Part shown: positions 19,515 to 29,347 of the stretch, piece after piece
Layout of the letters: every line of letters begins with the position of its first letter
Position numbering within the stretch: position 1 is the first letter of the stretch
DNA from: Pseudorhodobacter wandonensis
Lineage (GTDB): Bacteria > Pseudomonadota > Alphaproteobacteria > Rhodobacterales > Rhodobacteraceae
Direction: 5' to 3'
Assembly: GCF_001202035.1 (NCBI RefSeq)
Contig: NZ_LGHT01000038.1
Location: 1 to 64,000, forward strand
Length of the DNA stretch: 64,000 nt
Notes under the pieces: model-generated
The model's input: only the letters and a program-made list of their open reading frames with translations
Databases searched by the model: none
What the model was told of the DNA's origin: nothing
Position numbers and translations under genes: made by a program

Positions 19515-19655
19515 CTAGAAGCCTGCGAATTTACCTTGGTCAATTTCGCGCTCGCGGCACTCTAGGTCATAGAGGCTGACAGCTTGGTTCAGATAAGCGC
19601 GCTCTAGATCTTGGCGGTTTGGCCGGCGGGGGAATAGGCGTTTTAGAAATGTCAT
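19515..19655 (-). CDS. Small DUF3563-like protein
   Basis: This 46-aa ORF begins MTFLKRLFPRRPNRQDLERA and contains YLNQAVSLYDLECREREIDQ, closely resembling the DUF3563 pattern (YLxxSVDLxDLERRxRxLD). GGAG lies about 10 nt upstream of ATG 19655. Function unknown. A longer frame upstream (to 19754) lacks a better start. It converges on the MscS gene. Confidence 0.75.
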   Translation of the reverse strand: MTFLKRLFPRRPNRQDLERAYLNQAVSLYDLECREREIDQGKFAGF

Positions 19656-20049
19656 GGTCTGCTCCGGTTCTCTCCTCCCTTGTCCTGCATATGCCGCGTT
19701 GCAGCGTAGCGCGGTAGTGCCAAAAACCGGCAAGCCGCTTTGCGTCCGGCGCATGGGATGCGGCGAATCGGTTGTGCGTTGCCGCCTGTTTTGGGCGGCC
19801 AGTTAGGTGTTTTGTCGCTGTAAAGGTCAGGCAATGGACGAAACTGCGCCTTGCCCTGCGGTGATGGCTTGCGCCCGGCCGCTGGCTGTGATTGAGGTTT
19901 GCGCCGCAAGGTGATACCTTGGCTACCATGCCCGGCGTCGGGGGCATCGTGACACTATTGTAAGGCTGGCGCGTGATATTCTGGAGGACAATGTCCTGTC
20001 TCATTCTGATCCAAAGACCGGATTACCGGTCGGGCCGAGGGCTCCGCGC
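19656..20049. other. Intergenic region, no recognised gene
   Basis: About 390 bp between the small DUF3563-like gene and rsfS. Open frames exist, but none has family-like sequence, a good SD or a recognisable motif. The promoters of both divergent flanking genes must lie here; I see no clear operator or riboswitch. Confidence 0.6.
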
Positions 20050-20433
20050 ATGACGGGCCAAACCGCCGCTGATACCCTGACGCCGGAAGTGCTTTTGGCC
20101 AGCATCATCGCATCGCTTGAAGATGACAAAGCCGAAGAGATTGTTGAAATCGATTTGCGTGGCCGCTCGGATATGGCGGATTATATGCTGATTTGTTCTG
20201 GCCGCTCATCGCGTCAGGTTGCATCTATTTCCGAAAAGCTTGCTGATAAGATGAAGCAGGATTTCGGGATTATCTGCAAAATGGAAGGCAAGGAAACCGG
20301 CGATTGGGTGCTGATTGATACGGGCGATGTTATCGTCCACGTCTTCCGCCCCGAAGTGCGCGAGTTTTATGACCTTGAAAAGATGTGGCAGCCTGGCGGC
20401 CATATGGGCATAGGCGTGCGCGAGGAAGACTGA
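20050..20433 (+). CDS. rsfS: Ribosome silencing factor RsfS
   Basis: This 127-aa RsfS/Iojap protein binds ribosomal protein L14 and blocks subunit joining under starvation. Conserved segments are VEIDLRGRSDMADYMLICSG, SSRQVASISEKLADKM and WVLIDTGDVIVHVFRPEVRE with FYDLEKMW. The ATG at 20050 follows GAGGG. Its TGA overlaps the rlmH start (TGATG), and the rsfS-rlmH pair is widely conserved. Confidence 0.96.
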   Translation: MTGQTAADTLTPEVLLASIIASLEDDKAEEIVEIDLRGRSDMADYMLICSGRSSRQVASISEKLADKMKQDFGIICKMEGKETGDWVLIDTGDVIVHVFRPEVREFYDLEKMWQPGGHMGIGVREED

Positions 20434-20903
20434 TGCGGGTGCATCTTTGCGCTGTGGGGCGGCTGCGTGGCGGCCCCGAGCGCGACCTGATTGACGATTA
20501 TGTAACCCGGTTCAACCGGACGGGCCGGGCCTTGGGGCTTGGCCCTTTTGCTGAAACTGAGGTCGAAGACCGCAAAGGTGGCGGGATGGAGGCCGAGGCG
20601 GTCTTGCTGTCGCGGGCGGTGCCCAATGGCGCGCTGACAGTTGTGATGGACGAGCGCGGCCGCAGCATGACCAGCCCGGAGTTTGCCGAGCAGCTGGGCA
20701 AGTGGCGCGATGCGGGGCGGCAGGATGTGGCGTTTTGCATCGGCGGGGCCGATGGTTTGGCGCCAGGTTTCCGCAATTCGGCTGATTTTGCCTTGTCTTT
20801 TGGTGCAATGGTTTGGCCGCATATGCTGGTGCGGGTGATGTTGGCCGAGCAGCTTTACCGCGCAGCGTCCATATTGGCAGGCAGCCCGTATCACCGCGAA
20901 TAG
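20433..20903 (+). CDS. rlmH: 23S rRNA (pseudouridine1915-N3)-methyltransferase
   Basis: This 156-aa SPOUT methyltransferase starts MRVHLCAVGRLRGGPERDLI. The SAM-binding trefoil is visible as FCIGGADGLAPGFRNSADFA, and the C-terminal LVRVMLAEQLYRAASILAGS with PYHRE is the RlmH signature. It methylates pseudouridine 1915 in helix 69. The ATG overlaps the rsfS stop by one base; the longer upstream frame is an rsfS shadow. Confidence 0.97.
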   Translation: MRVHLCAVGRLRGGPERDLIDDYVTRFNRTGRALGLGPFAETEVEDRKGGGMEAEAVLLSRAVPNGALTVVMDERGRSMTSPEFAEQLGKWRDAGRQDVAFCIGGADGLAPGFRNSADFALSFGAMVWPHMLVRVMLAEQLYRAASILAGSPYHRE

Positions 20904-21020
20904 TGCTGCGGGGCCGATGTTTCAGGTATTTTTGCCAAGATGAAATGGGAAAGGTCTGTGCAGTTGCCCTAGAGGCGCTCTGGGCGTAAAACGCTGGCAG
21001 AGCAACAAAGAGAGCGCGCC

Positions 21021-22538
21021 ATGGCTGTTCCGAAACCTGTTATTCTGTGCATTTTGGACGGGTGGGGGCTGAACCCTGATACCAGCGCCAACGCGCCTGT
21101 TTTGGCCAATACCCCCAATTTTGACCGGCTGATGGCAAGCTGCCCCCATGCCACGCTTATTACCCACGGCCCCGATGTCGGTTTGCCGCGCGGGCAGATG
21201 GGCAATTCCGAGGTGGGGCACACCAATATCGGCGCGGGCCGTGTGGTGGCAATGGATTTGGGCGCGATTGATCTGGCGATCGAAGAGCGGAGTTTTGGCC
21301 AGAACCCCCAGCTTTTGGATTTTATTGCAAGGCTAAAGGCCAGCGGTGGCACTGCGCATTTGATGGGCGTTATTTCCGATGGTGGTGTGCATGGTCATGT
21401 GGCGCATGTGATTGCGGCGGCCAATACTGTGGCGGCGGCGGGTGTGCCGGTGGTTATTCATGCGATTACCGATGGGCGTGATGTGGCGCCAAGCTCGGCC
21501 CCTGAACACATGGCGCGGTTGCTACAGGGCCTTGACGCGGGTGTGCGGGTTGGCACGGTGATCGGCCGGTACTGGGCGATGGACCGTGATAATCGCTGGG
21601 ACCGTGTGGGCCGCGCCTTTGATGCAATGGTTGCCGCCAAAGGCGAGTCGGCGGCGGATGCGCAAGCCGCGATTGCCGCTGCCTATGCCCGTGGTGAGAC
21701 GGACGAGTTTATCGCGCCGACGGTGATTGGCGATTATGCCGGTGCAAAGGCGGGCGATGGGTTTTACTGCCTTAACTTCCGCGCCGACCGTGCGCGCGAG
21801 ATTCTGGCCTCGCTGGGTGATCCGTCGTTTGACGGCTTTGATGCAAGCGCCCGCCCGAAATGGGAGGCGATGTTGGGCATGGTGGATTATTCGGCCAAGC
21901 ATAACGACTATATGATCACGGCCTATCCAAAGCCGGTGCTAAACAACACATTGGGCGAATGGGTGTCCAAGCAGGGGCGCACGCAGTTTCGGCTGGCCGA
22001 GACCGAGAAATACCCGCATGTGACGTTCTTTTTGAACGGCGGCGCCGAGGCTGTGAACCCAGGTGAAGACCGCGCCATGCCGAAATCGCCCAAAGTGGCG
22101 ACCTATGATCTGCAGCCCGAAATGTCGGAACCCGAGGTCGCGGAAAAGCTGGTTGGCGCGATCGAGCATGGTTATGACCTGATCGTCGTTAACTTTGCCA
22201 ACCCCGATATGGTGGGCCACACCGGCGATTTGCAAGCTGCGATCAAGGCCTGTGAAGCAGTGGATAACGGTCTAGGGTTGGCGCTTGCCGCATTGGAAAA
22301 AGTGGGCGGCGCGATGATTGTGACTGCCGATCACGGAAATTGCGAAACCATGGTTGATCCGGTCACTGGCGGCCCGCATACGGCGCATACGACCAACCTT
22401 GTGCCAGTAATTTTGTATGGCGGGCCTGCGGGGGCCGTGTTGCGCGATGGGCGTTTGGCCGACCTCGCGCCCACGGTGTTGCAGCTGATGTGCTTGCCGC
22501 AACCCGATGAGATGACAGGGAAAACCCTAATCGCATGA
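21021..22538 (+). CDS. gpmI: 2,3-bisphosphoglycerate-independent phosphoglycerate mutase
   Basis: This 505-aa Mn-dependent glycolytic mutase interconverts 3- and 2-phosphoglycerate. The N-terminus VILCILDGWG carries the first metal ligand, GQMGNSEVGHTNIGAGRV holds the phosphorylated serine, and the C-terminal VTADHGNCETM supplies metal ligands. The length fits the family (505-515 aa). Its stop overlaps the next gene's start as ATGA, giving the operon gpmI - envC-like - ctpA. Confidence 0.97.
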   Translation: MAVPKPVILCILDGWGLNPDTSANAPVLANTPNFDRLMASCPHATLITHGPDVGLPRGQMGNSEVGHTNIGAGRVVAMDLGAIDLAIEERSFGQNPQLLDFIARLKASGGTAHLMGVISDGGVHGHVAHVIAAANTVAAAGVPVVIHAITDGRDVAPSSAPEHMARLLQGLDAGVRVGTVIGRYWAMDRDNRWDRVGRAFDAMVAAKGESAADAQAAIAAAYARGETDEFIAPTVIGDYAGAKAGDGFYCLNFRADRAREILASLGDPSFDGFDASARPKWEAMLGMVDYSAKHNDYMITAYPKPVLNNTLGEWVSKQGRTQFRLAETEKYPHVTFFLNGGAEAVNPGEDRAMPKSPKVATYDLQPEMSEPEVAEKLVGAIEHGYDLIVVNFANPDMVGHTGDLQAAIKACEAVDNGLGLALAALEKVGGAMIVTADHGNCETMVDPVTGGPHTAHTTNLVPVILYGGPAGAVLRDGRLADLAPTVLQLMCLPQPDEMTGKTLIA

Positions 22539-23656
22539 TCCGCGTTGCCGCCTTTTTGATGGCGCTGAGTGCTGGTGTGGCACAGGGGCAAACCGTTGCC
22601 GAACAAGCGACACAGGCCTCGGCCGCGCTTGCGGCAGCGGTGACGGCCATGCAAGAGGCAAGCAGTGCCCGCGATCAGGTTTCGGCACTGACCCAGACCA
22701 TTCAGGCCTATGAGCAAGGCCTGAGCGCGCTGCGCGATAGCCTGCGTCAAGCCAAGCTGCGCGAAGCCGCGTTGTTGTTGCAGTTTGATACCGAACGCAA
22801 CCGCGTTGGCCAGCTCTTGGGGGTTTTGGGCCAGTTAGAGGCGACATCGGGGCCATTGATGCTGTTGCATCCCTCGGGGCCACTTGGCACCGTGCGGTCG
22901 GGGATGATTATCTCGGAGGTGACGCCCGCATTGCAAGCCGAGGTGACACGTTTGCAAGCAGAGCTGACCGAACTGCGTGATTTGCGCAATTTGCAGGTTG
23001 CGGCGGGCGGCATTTTGGAAAGCGGCCTTACCGTGGCCCAAACCGCCCGCACCACCCTGAGCCAAGCAATTTCAGACCGCACGACCCTGCCGCGTCGCTT
23101 TACCGAAGACCCTGATGCCCTGCGCAGCCTGCTGGAAAGCGCCGATACTTTGGGGGCCTTTGCCAATGGGTTAGAGCTGGACCTTGGCGGGGTGGACACT
23201 ATGCGCAGTTTTGCCTCGGCCGAAGGTAAACTGAATTTGCCAACGCTTGGCAGCTTGCTTTTGCGCGCGAATGAGGCCGATGCCACAGGCACCCGCCGCC
23301 CCGGGATCACGCTTTCAACCCGTGCCCGCGCTTTGGTTACGGCGCCTTGGGCTGGTACGATCCGCTATCGCGGCCCGCTGCTTGACTACGGAAATGTGAT
23401 TATCATTGAGCCGGGCGGAGGCTATCTTATGGTTTTTGCCGGGATGGAAACCGTTTATGGTGAAGTCGGAGAAGTCGTCGGGATGGGCGCTCCATTGGGA
23501 CTTATGGGCGGTAGCGGCCAAGAAAACAGCAAAGAGTTTTTGGCGGGTGTCAACGATGTGACTGGTATTCGCGAGACAGAAACGCTTTATATCGAGATTA
23601 GAAAAGGCACCGAGCCGGTAGATCCGGCACCGTGGTTCGCCGCAACAAAGGATTGA
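22535..23656 (+). CDS. envC: Murein hydrolase activator, EnvC-like (degenerate LytM/M23)
   Basis: This 373-aa protein has a signal peptide (MIRVAAFLMALSAGVAQGQT), a long coiled-coil region (about residues 25-170) and a C-terminal LytM fold (APWAGTIRYRGPLLDYGNVI, then GGGYLMVFAGM). The HxxxD and HxH zinc ligands of active M23 peptidases are replaced (for example GGGYLMVFAGM where a HxH would be), as in EnvC-type activators that stimulate amidases at the division site rather than cut peptidoglycan. It sits between gpmI and ctpA, an arrangement I recall from other alphaproteobacteria. Confidence 0.88.
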   Translation: MIRVAAFLMALSAGVAQGQTVAEQATQASAALAAAVTAMQEASSARDQVSALTQTIQAYEQGLSALRDSLRQAKLREAALLLQFDTERNRVGQLLGVLGQLEATSGPLMLLHPSGPLGTVRSGMIISEVTPALQAEVTRLQAELTELRDLRNLQVAAGGILESGLTVAQTARTTLSQAISDRTTLPRRFTEDPDALRSLLESADTLGAFANGLELDLGGVDTMRSFASAEGKLNLPTLGSLLLRANEADATGTRRPGITLSTRARALVTAPWAGTIRYRGPLLDYGNVIIIEPGGGYLMVFAGMETVYGEVGEVVGMGAPLGLMGGSGQENSKEFLAGVNDVTGIRETETLYIEIRKGTEPVDPAPWFAATKD

Positions 23657-23664
23657 GACAGGCA

Positions 23665-25002
23665 ATGAAGAAATTCGCTATGGCTGCTTTGGGTGGCACG
23701 GTCGCTGGTATTCTGCTGACAACGCAAATCGCCGGCCCCTTGCTGGCGCAAGAGCCCAAGAAAACCTCGACCGTCTATGAACAGCTTGATTTGTTTGGTG
23801 ATATTTTCGAACGTATCCGCAGTGAATATGTCGAAGATGTTGACACCAACAAACTGATTGAAGCGGCGATCAACGGTATGTTGACCTCGCTTGATCCGCA
23901 TTCCAGCTATATGCCGCCAAAAGATTTTGACGATATGCGTGTGCAAACGCGCGGTGAATTTGGCGGGCTCGGGATTGAGGTCACGCAAGAGGACGGCTTT
24001 GTCAAAGTTGTCTCGCCCATGGATGATACGCCGGCGGCTGCGGCGGGCATTCAAACCGGCGATTTCATCACCCATGTCAACGGCGAATCTATTGCCGGCC
24101 TGACGCTGGATGCAGCGGTTGACCTGATGCGTGGGCCGGTTGGCTCGGAAATCATTATTACCGTCGTCCGCCAAGGCACGCCCGAGCCGTTTGACGTGTC
24201 GATTATCCGCGACACGATCAAGGTAACAGCAGTGCGCGCGCGGACCGTGGGCAGCACAATCGTCTTGCGGATGACCACCTTTAATGACCAGACCTATCCG
24301 GGCCTCGAAGACGGTTTGAAAAAATCTGCCGAAGAGCTGGGCGGTTGGGACAAGGTTTCGGGCGTTGTACTTGATCTGCGCAACAACCCCGGTGGTTTGT
24401 TGACACAGGCGATCAAGGTGTCGGATGCCTTCCTCGAAAAGGGTGAGATCGTGTCTACCCGTGGTCGGAACGCCACCGATGGCGAGCGTTTCAACGCCAC
24501 GCCGGGCGATCTGACGGGTGGCAAGCCTTTGGTTGTTTTGATCAACGGCGGTTCTGCTTCGGCCTCGGAAATCGTTTCGGGCGCGTTGCAGGATCACCGT
24601 CGCGCGATTGTGGTGGGGACCAAGAGCTTTGGCAAAGGCTCGGTTCAAACCATCATTCCGCTGCGGGGCGAAGGGGCGATGCGCCTGACCACGGCGCGCT
24701 ATTACACGCCATCGGGCCGTTCGATTCAGGCCTTGGGTGTAGCGCCTGACATCATTGTAAACCAGCCGCCACGCCAACCCGTCGCCGAAGAGCAAGAGCC
24801 AGCTTCGGCGGTTCAGGCCCGCACCGAGGCATCCTTGCGCGGCGCGTTGAACAATGACTCGATGACGGATGATGAGCGTAAGCAGCTGGAAGACGATCGC
24901 GCCCGTGCCGAAGAAGCCGCAAAGCTGCGAGAGGATGACTATCAGCTCGCCTATGCGATTGATATTTTGAAGGGCCTGTCGGCGATTGCTGTAAAGCATT
25001 GA
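23665..25002 (+). CDS. ctpA: C-terminal processing peptidase (S41)
   Basis: This 445-aa periplasmic serine protease starts with a signal sequence ([20 protein letters not shown]). A PDZ domain ([20 protein letters not shown]) precedes the catalytic core: Ser in [18 protein letters not shown] and the general-base Lys in [18 protein letters not shown] charged C-terminal tail follows. I chose ATG 23665 over the earlier frame start because the signal peptide begins there. It starts 8 nt after the EnvC-like gene and ends before a terminator. Confidence 0.95.
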   Translation: MKKFAMAALGGTVAGILLTTQIAGPLLAQEPKKTSTVYEQLDLFGDIFERIRSEYVEDVDTNKLIEAAINGMLTSLDPHSSYMPPKDFDDMRVQTRGEFGGLGIEVTQEDGFVKVVSPMDDTPAAAAGIQTGDFITHVNGESIAGLTLDAAVDLMRGPVGSEIIITVVRQGTPEPFDVSIIRDTIKVTAVRARTVGSTIVLRMTTFNDQTYPGLEDGLKKSAEELGGWDKVSGVVLDLRNNPGGLLTQAIKVSDAFLEKGEIVSTRGRNATDGERFNATPGDLTGGKPLVVLINGGSASASEIVSGALQDHRRAIVVGTKSFGKGSVQTIIPLRGEGAMRLTTARYYTPSGRSIQALGVAPDIIVNQPPRQPVAEEQEPASAVQARTEASLRGALNNDSMTDDERKQLEDDRARAEEAAKLREDDYQLAYAIDILKGLSAIAVKH

Positions 25003-25018
25003 TATTACTAAAATAAAG

Positions 25019-25046
25019 CAAAGGGGCGCGGCAAGCGCCCCTTTGT
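25019..25046 (+). terminator. Rho-independent terminator after ctpA
   Basis: AAAGGGGCGC-ggcaa-GCGCCCCTTTG is a strong hairpin 16 nt past the ctpA stop. It lies just upstream of rppH, which must therefore use its own promoter or read-through. Confidence 0.8.
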
Positions 25047-25066
25047 CATATGAAAAGGCCGGTGCC

Positions 25067-25558
25067 ATGACCAAGACAGATGTTCTACCTTACCGCCCCT
25101 GTGTGGGTGTGATGTTGATTAACGCCGAAGGCCGGATTTTTGCTGGCCAAAGGTTGGATGCCCCTGCCGGTACCGCAGCATGGCAAATGCCCCAAGGCGG
25201 GATTGATGACGGCGAAAAGCCCCGTGTGGCAGCCCTGCGCGAGCTGTGGGAAGAAACCGGCGTGACAGCGGATCTGGTAGAAAAAATTGCCAAGACCGAA
25301 GATTGGGTGACCTATGATTTGCCGCCTGAATTGCTGGGCAAGGCTTGGGGCGGCAAATACAAAGGCCAGCGCCAAAAATGGTTTCTGTACCGCTTTCTGG
25401 GCACCGATGATCAGGTGAATATCGCGACCGATCACCCCGAATTTTCCGAATGGCGCTGGATCGGCGCGGATGAGATGATCGCGTCAATCGTGCCGTTCAA
25501 GCGGGCGGTTTATGAACAGGTTGTGTCGGCGTTTCGCGGGCATCTGGCAGGTCGTTAG
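25067..25558 (+). CDS. rppH: RNA pyrophosphohydrolase
   Basis: This 163-aa Nudix hydrolase starts [20 protein letters not shown]. The Nudix box is complete ([20 protein letters not shown] followed by TGV), and the downstream [14 protein letters not shown] and WRWIGADEM segments are typical of RppH/Ap4A hydrolases. It removes pyrophosphate from 5' triphosphate mRNA ends to trigger decay. I chose ATG 25067, after AAGG, because the frame's earlier TTG lies inside the terminator stem. Confidence 0.95.
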   Translation: MTKTDVLPYRPCVGVMLINAEGRIFAGQRLDAPAGTAAWQMPQGGIDDGEKPRVAALRELWEETGVTADLVEKIAKTEDWVTYDLPPELLGKAWGGKYKGQRQKWFLYRFLGTDDQVNIATDHPEFSEWRWIGADEMIASIVPFKRAVYEQVVSAFRGHLAGR

Positions 25559-26564
25559 GCCACCATATCGGCAGTGACGCGGTGCTGCGGCGCACCGTCG
25601 GCGGCCATAGCATCGGCATTGTCGAGCGTCGTTTGCGCGATAGCCTCCAGCGCCTCGGTGGTGAAAAAGGCCTGATGGCCTGTGATCAAGACGTTTGGAA
25701 AGGTCAGCAAGCGGGCAAAGACATCGTCCTGCAACACTTGTCCCGACAGGTTTTCAAAAAACAGATCTCCCTCTTCCTCATACACATCCAGCGCGAGGCC
25801 GCCCAGTTGACCCGATTTCAGCGCGTCAATCACGGCCCGCGTGTCGATTAATGCGCCGCGGCTGGTATTTACCAACATTGCGCCGCGCTGCATTTTGGCC
25901 AAAGCACGGGCGTCGATCATATGCTTGCTTTGTGGCGTCAGCGGGCAGTGCAGCGACACCACGCGCGACTGCGACAACACCTCGGCCAGCGGCGCATATT
26001 GCGCACCGGCCGCAATGGCCTCGTCGCTTGGATAGGGGTCATAGGCCAGTATCTTGCAGCCCAGCCCTTTGAAAATGCGAATGACGCAAATGCCGATACG
26101 GCCGGTGCCGATTACCCCTACGGTTTTGCCATGCAAATCAAACCCCATAAGCCCGTTCAGGGTAAAATTCCCTTCGCGCACGCGGTTATGGGCGCGGTGA
26201 AGCTGGCGGTTAAGCCCAAGCATCAAAGCTATGGTATGTTCGGCCACGGCATAGGGCGAGTAGGCGGGCACGCGGCCTATGGCAATGCCCAACCGTTCGG
26301 CCTCGGCAACATCGACATTGTTAAACCCCGCGCAACGCATCAAGACGAGCCGCACATTCTGATCGGCCAGTGCCGCCAGCGCGGGGGCATCAAGCGTGTC
26401 ATTGACAAAAGCGCAAACGGCATCTGACCCTTGGGCAAAACGGCGGTGTGGGCCGAAAGATGCGGTTCCAAAAACACCAGATCATGTGGTGCCGTGCGGT
26501 CATCATTGGCTTTGCCCAAAGACGCAATGTCATAAGGTTTGGCACTGAAAACGGAAATGCGCAT
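25555..26564 (-). pseudogene. D-lactate-type 2-hydroxyacid dehydrogenase, frameshifted
   Basis: The gene is split into two frames. The N-terminal frame (from 26564) reads MRISVFSAKPYDIASLGKAN, the LdhA-type start. The main frame (to 25555) has LMRCAGFNNVDVAEAERLGI, the NAD-binding GKTVGVIGTGRIG and catalytic Arg/Glu/His regions (MLVNTSRGALIDTRAV, NVLITGHQAFFTTEAL). Restoring one G near 26431 (ttg-gcc-caa instead of ttg-ccc-aag) joins the frames into the expected GSDAVCAFVND-like sequence. A one-base deletion therefore breaks it, either real or a sequencing error. The intact enzyme would reduce pyruvate or a related 2-oxoacid. Confidence 0.88.
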
Positions 26565-26585
26565 AGCGGATCCTTGGGTTCGGGG

Positions 26586-27506
26586 TTAACCTTGCGGTGT
26601 CATTGCCTTGCGTTGTTTGGCGCGCTCCAGCCCCAGTTTGCGTTCGCGCCAGATGATCAGCACACCGGCCGCAACGACGATGGTGGCCCCGATCAACATG
26701 GTCAGGGTTGGCACCTCGTCAAACACCCAATAGCCGATCGCCAGCGCAAACAGCATCGAGGCATAGTCAAACGGGGCAACGACACTTGCATCCGCCTCTC
26801 GGTAACTAGAGGTAAGCATGATCTGCCCTATGCCGCCCAGCAACCCGCACAGCACCAGCAACCCTGCCTCACGCGGGGCAGGGATGACCCAGCCGAACGG
26901 GATTGTGGCAAGCGATAGCACTGTCGCGGTTAACGAAAAGTAGAACACGATCGCTGCGGTGGTTTCCTTTAGCACCAGTTTGCGCACGAACACCTGCGCA
27001 AGGGCGGCAAACACAGCCCCGCCCAGCACCAGCAAGGCGCCCAATGTCGCGGCATCATTGCCTGGCCCCGGCATCACCGTCAGGCGCGGGCTAAGCACAA
27101 TCGACACCCCGATCAGGCCCATGACCACAGCCGAAATCCGAAACAGCCGCACATCCTCGCCCAGAAACATCGCGGCAAATATGACTGTCAGCAACGGCGC
27201 GGCATAGCCGATTGCCGTCACTTCGGGCAGAGGCAGATAGGCGAGGCCGGCAAAACCAAGGCCCATCGCCATCGTTCCGACCACGCCGCGCCAGATATGC
27301 CCCATCGGCGCGCTGGCCTTTAGTCCGGTTTGCAGCTCTCCTCGCATCGCCAGCCATGCAATGATCACCGGCATTGCAAAAAAGGAGCGAAAAAACACGG
27401 CTTCGCCCGGCGGTACATGGTCGGCGGTGGCTTTGATCAGCGACGCCATCAGGATGAACATGACGACCGAGCAGATTTTATAGAAAATACCGCGCATTGG
27501 GCGCAT
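26586..27506 (-). CDS. DMT superfamily (EamA) transporter
   Basis: This roughly 306-aa inner-membrane protein has ten predicted helices in two EamA halves (ICSVVMFILMASLIKATADH at the start; ALLVLGGAVFAALAQVFVRK opening the second half). The substrate is unknown. ATG 27506 (MRPMRGIFYK) is chosen because the frame's longer leader to 27584 is polar and unlike the family. It lies 21 nt beyond the broken hydroxyacid dehydrogenase start and is divergent from the adenine deaminase gene. Confidence 0.88.
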   Translation of the reverse strand: MRPMRGIFYKICSVVMFILMASLIKATADHVPPGEAVFFRSFFAMPVIIAWLAMRGELQTGLKASAPMGHIWRGVVGTMAMGLGFAGLAYLPLPEVTAIGYAAPLLTVIFAAMFLGEDVRLFRISAVVMGLIGVSIVLSPRLTVMPGPGNDAATLGALLVLGGAVFAALAQVFVRKLVLKETTAAIVFYFSLTATVLSLATIPFGWVIPAPREAGLLVLCGLLGGIGQIMLTSSYREADASVVAPFDYASMLFALAIGYWVFDEVPTLTMLIGATIVVAAGVLIIWRERKLGLERAKQRKAMTPQG

Positions 27507-27646
27507 GGGCTTGGCCTTTGGTTTTGGGTTTCTAACATGGACCACCCTTTTACCGGTTATGCAAGGGGTGCGGGCCAATGGCACAACAGGGGCTGGACGC
27601 CGCGCATTGCATCGGGTTTGCTATGACAAAGCAAAGGATGCATCCC

Positions 27647-29347
27647 ATGACAAACGCCCCCCTATCCGCCCGCATTGCCCAAGGCCAAGGGGCCGCGCCG
27701 GCAGATATTGTGCTGCGCGGCGGGCGGGTGTTTGACCTGATCACCGGCGACTTGGTTGAAACTGACGTGGCAATTTGCGGCGATACGGTCGTCGGCGTGT
27801 TCGGCACGTATGAGGCCAATCATGTTGTCGATGTTACCGGAAAAATCCTTGTCCCCGGGTTTATTGATACGCATCTTCACATTGAAAGCAGCTTGGTCAC
27901 CCCGTTCGAATTTGACCGCTGTGTGGCGCCTTTTGGCGTGACCACCGCGATTTGTGACCCGCATGAGATAGCGAATGTTTGCGGTTTGACGGGGATCAAC
28001 TATTTTCTAGGGGCATCCGCGCTGACTTTGATGGATATTCGGGTGCAGCTGTCATCTTGTGTGCCGTCAACCCATATGGAAACCAGCGGCGCGGTGTTAG
28101 AGGCCGCCGATATTCTGCCGCTGCGTGACCATCCGCGCAGCCTTGGGCTGGCTGAATTTATGAACTTTCCCGGCGTGTTGATGCAGGATCCGGGTGTGAT
28201 GGCAAAACTGGAGGGGTTTAAGGGGCGACATATCGACGGGCATTGCCCTTTGCTGCGCGGCAATGCGTTAAACGGTTATATCGCAGCGGGGATACGGACC
28301 GAGCACGAGGCGACAACCGCCGAAGAAGGGCTGGAAAAGCTGCGCAAAGGCATGCGGTTGTTGATCCGCGAGGGGTCGGTTTCCAAGGATTTGCATGCGC
28401 TTGCCCCGCTGATTACCGAACGCCACAGCCCCTATATCGCCTTTTGCACGGATGACCGGAACCCGCTGGATATTGGCGAGCATGGGCATCTGGACTATAT
28501 GATCCGCACGGCGATTGCGTTGGGGGCAGAACCTTTGGCCGTGTACCGCGCTGCCAGCCTTTCGGCTGCCGAGGCGTTCGGGCTAAAGGATCGCGGGCTG
28601 ATCGCCCCCGGAAAACGCGCCGATATTGCGGTGATTGACAGTCTGGAATCCTGCCATGCATCGATGGTGTTTGCGGGCGGCGTGCAAGTGACAGATGCTG
28701 CCTTTGCTGCACGCAAAACCATTCCGCCTGTGGCGCGAAATTCTGTTAAGGCCCCGCCAGTTGTAGCAAGCGACTTTCGCACGGGCGGCAACCGTGTGGA
28801 AACACCCGTGATCGGGATCATTCCGGGCAAGATCATCACCGAGCATCTGACCTATGACATCGCCCCCAAAGACGGCGACAAAGCCCCCGATATTGCCCGC
28901 GATCTGGTGAAAATCGCTGTAATCGAGCGCCACGGCAAAAACGGTAACCGCGCGACCGGCTTTGTCAAAGGCTTTGGCTTGCAGCGTGGGGCGATTGCCT
29001 CGACCGTTTGCCATGACCACCACAATATCGCCGTTGTGGGCGCCGATTACGCCGACATGGCGCTGGCCGTCCAACGCTTGGGCGAGATTGAAGGCGGGTT
29101 TGTTGTGGTTGACGGTGGGCAGGTGCTGGCCGAACTGGCGCTGCCGGTGGCGGGGTTGATGAGCTTGCAGCCATTCGAGGCCGTGCGCAGCAGTCTGGAA
29201 AATTTGCGCGCGGCCGCACTCGGGCTGGGGGTAACGCTGGAAGAGCCGTTCTTGCAACTGGCCTTTTTGTGCCTGCCCGTGATTCCACATCTGAAAATCA
29301 CTGACCATGGTATGGTCGATGTAGACAGATTCGAGGTGATGCCATGA
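27647..29347 (+). CDS. ade: Adenine deaminase
   Basis: This 566-aa amidohydrolase converts adenine to hypoxanthine. Metal-binding motifs are visible: [31 protein letters not shown] and [10 protein letters not shown], with the C-terminal Ade domain containing [14 protein letters not shown]. Length and order fit the bacterial Ade family (Mn/Fe dependent). The start ATG at 27647 follows AAGGA. It overlaps the next hydrolase gene by ATGA. Purine nucleoside phosphorylase lies about 3 kb downstream. Confidence 0.95.
   Translation: MTNAPLSARIAQGQGAAPADIVLRGGRVFDLITGDLVETDVAICGDTVVGVFGTYEANHVVDVTGKILVPGFIDTHLHIESSLVTPFEFDRCVAPFGVTTAICDPHEIANVCGLTGINYFLGASALTLMDIRVQLSSCVPSTHMETSGAVLEAADILPLRDHPRSLGLAEFMNFPGVLMQDPGVMAKLEGFKGRHIDGHCPLLRGNALNGYIAAGIRTEHEATTAEEGLEKLRKGMRLLIREGSVSKDLHALAPLITERHSPYIAFCTDDRNPLDIGEHGHLDYMIRTAIALGAEPLAVYRAASLSAAEAFGLKDRGLIAPGKRADIAVIDSLESCHASMVFAGGVQVTDAAFAARKTIPPVARNSVKAPPVVASDFRTGGNRVETPVIGIIPGKIITEHLTYDIAPKDGDKAPDIARDLVKIAVIERHGKNGNRATGFVKGFGLQRGAIASTVCHDHHNIAVVGADYADMALAVQRLGEIEGGFVVVDGGQVLAELALPVAGLMSLQPFEAVRSSLENLRAAALGLGVTLEEPFLQLAFLCLPVIPHLKITDHGMVDVDRFEVMP

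Noticed and set aside
23587-25074. 495-aa minus-strand open frame over ctpA
   Set aside because: Antisense shadow of ctpA with an unnatural composition (His, Arg, Gln rich) and no recognisable domain.
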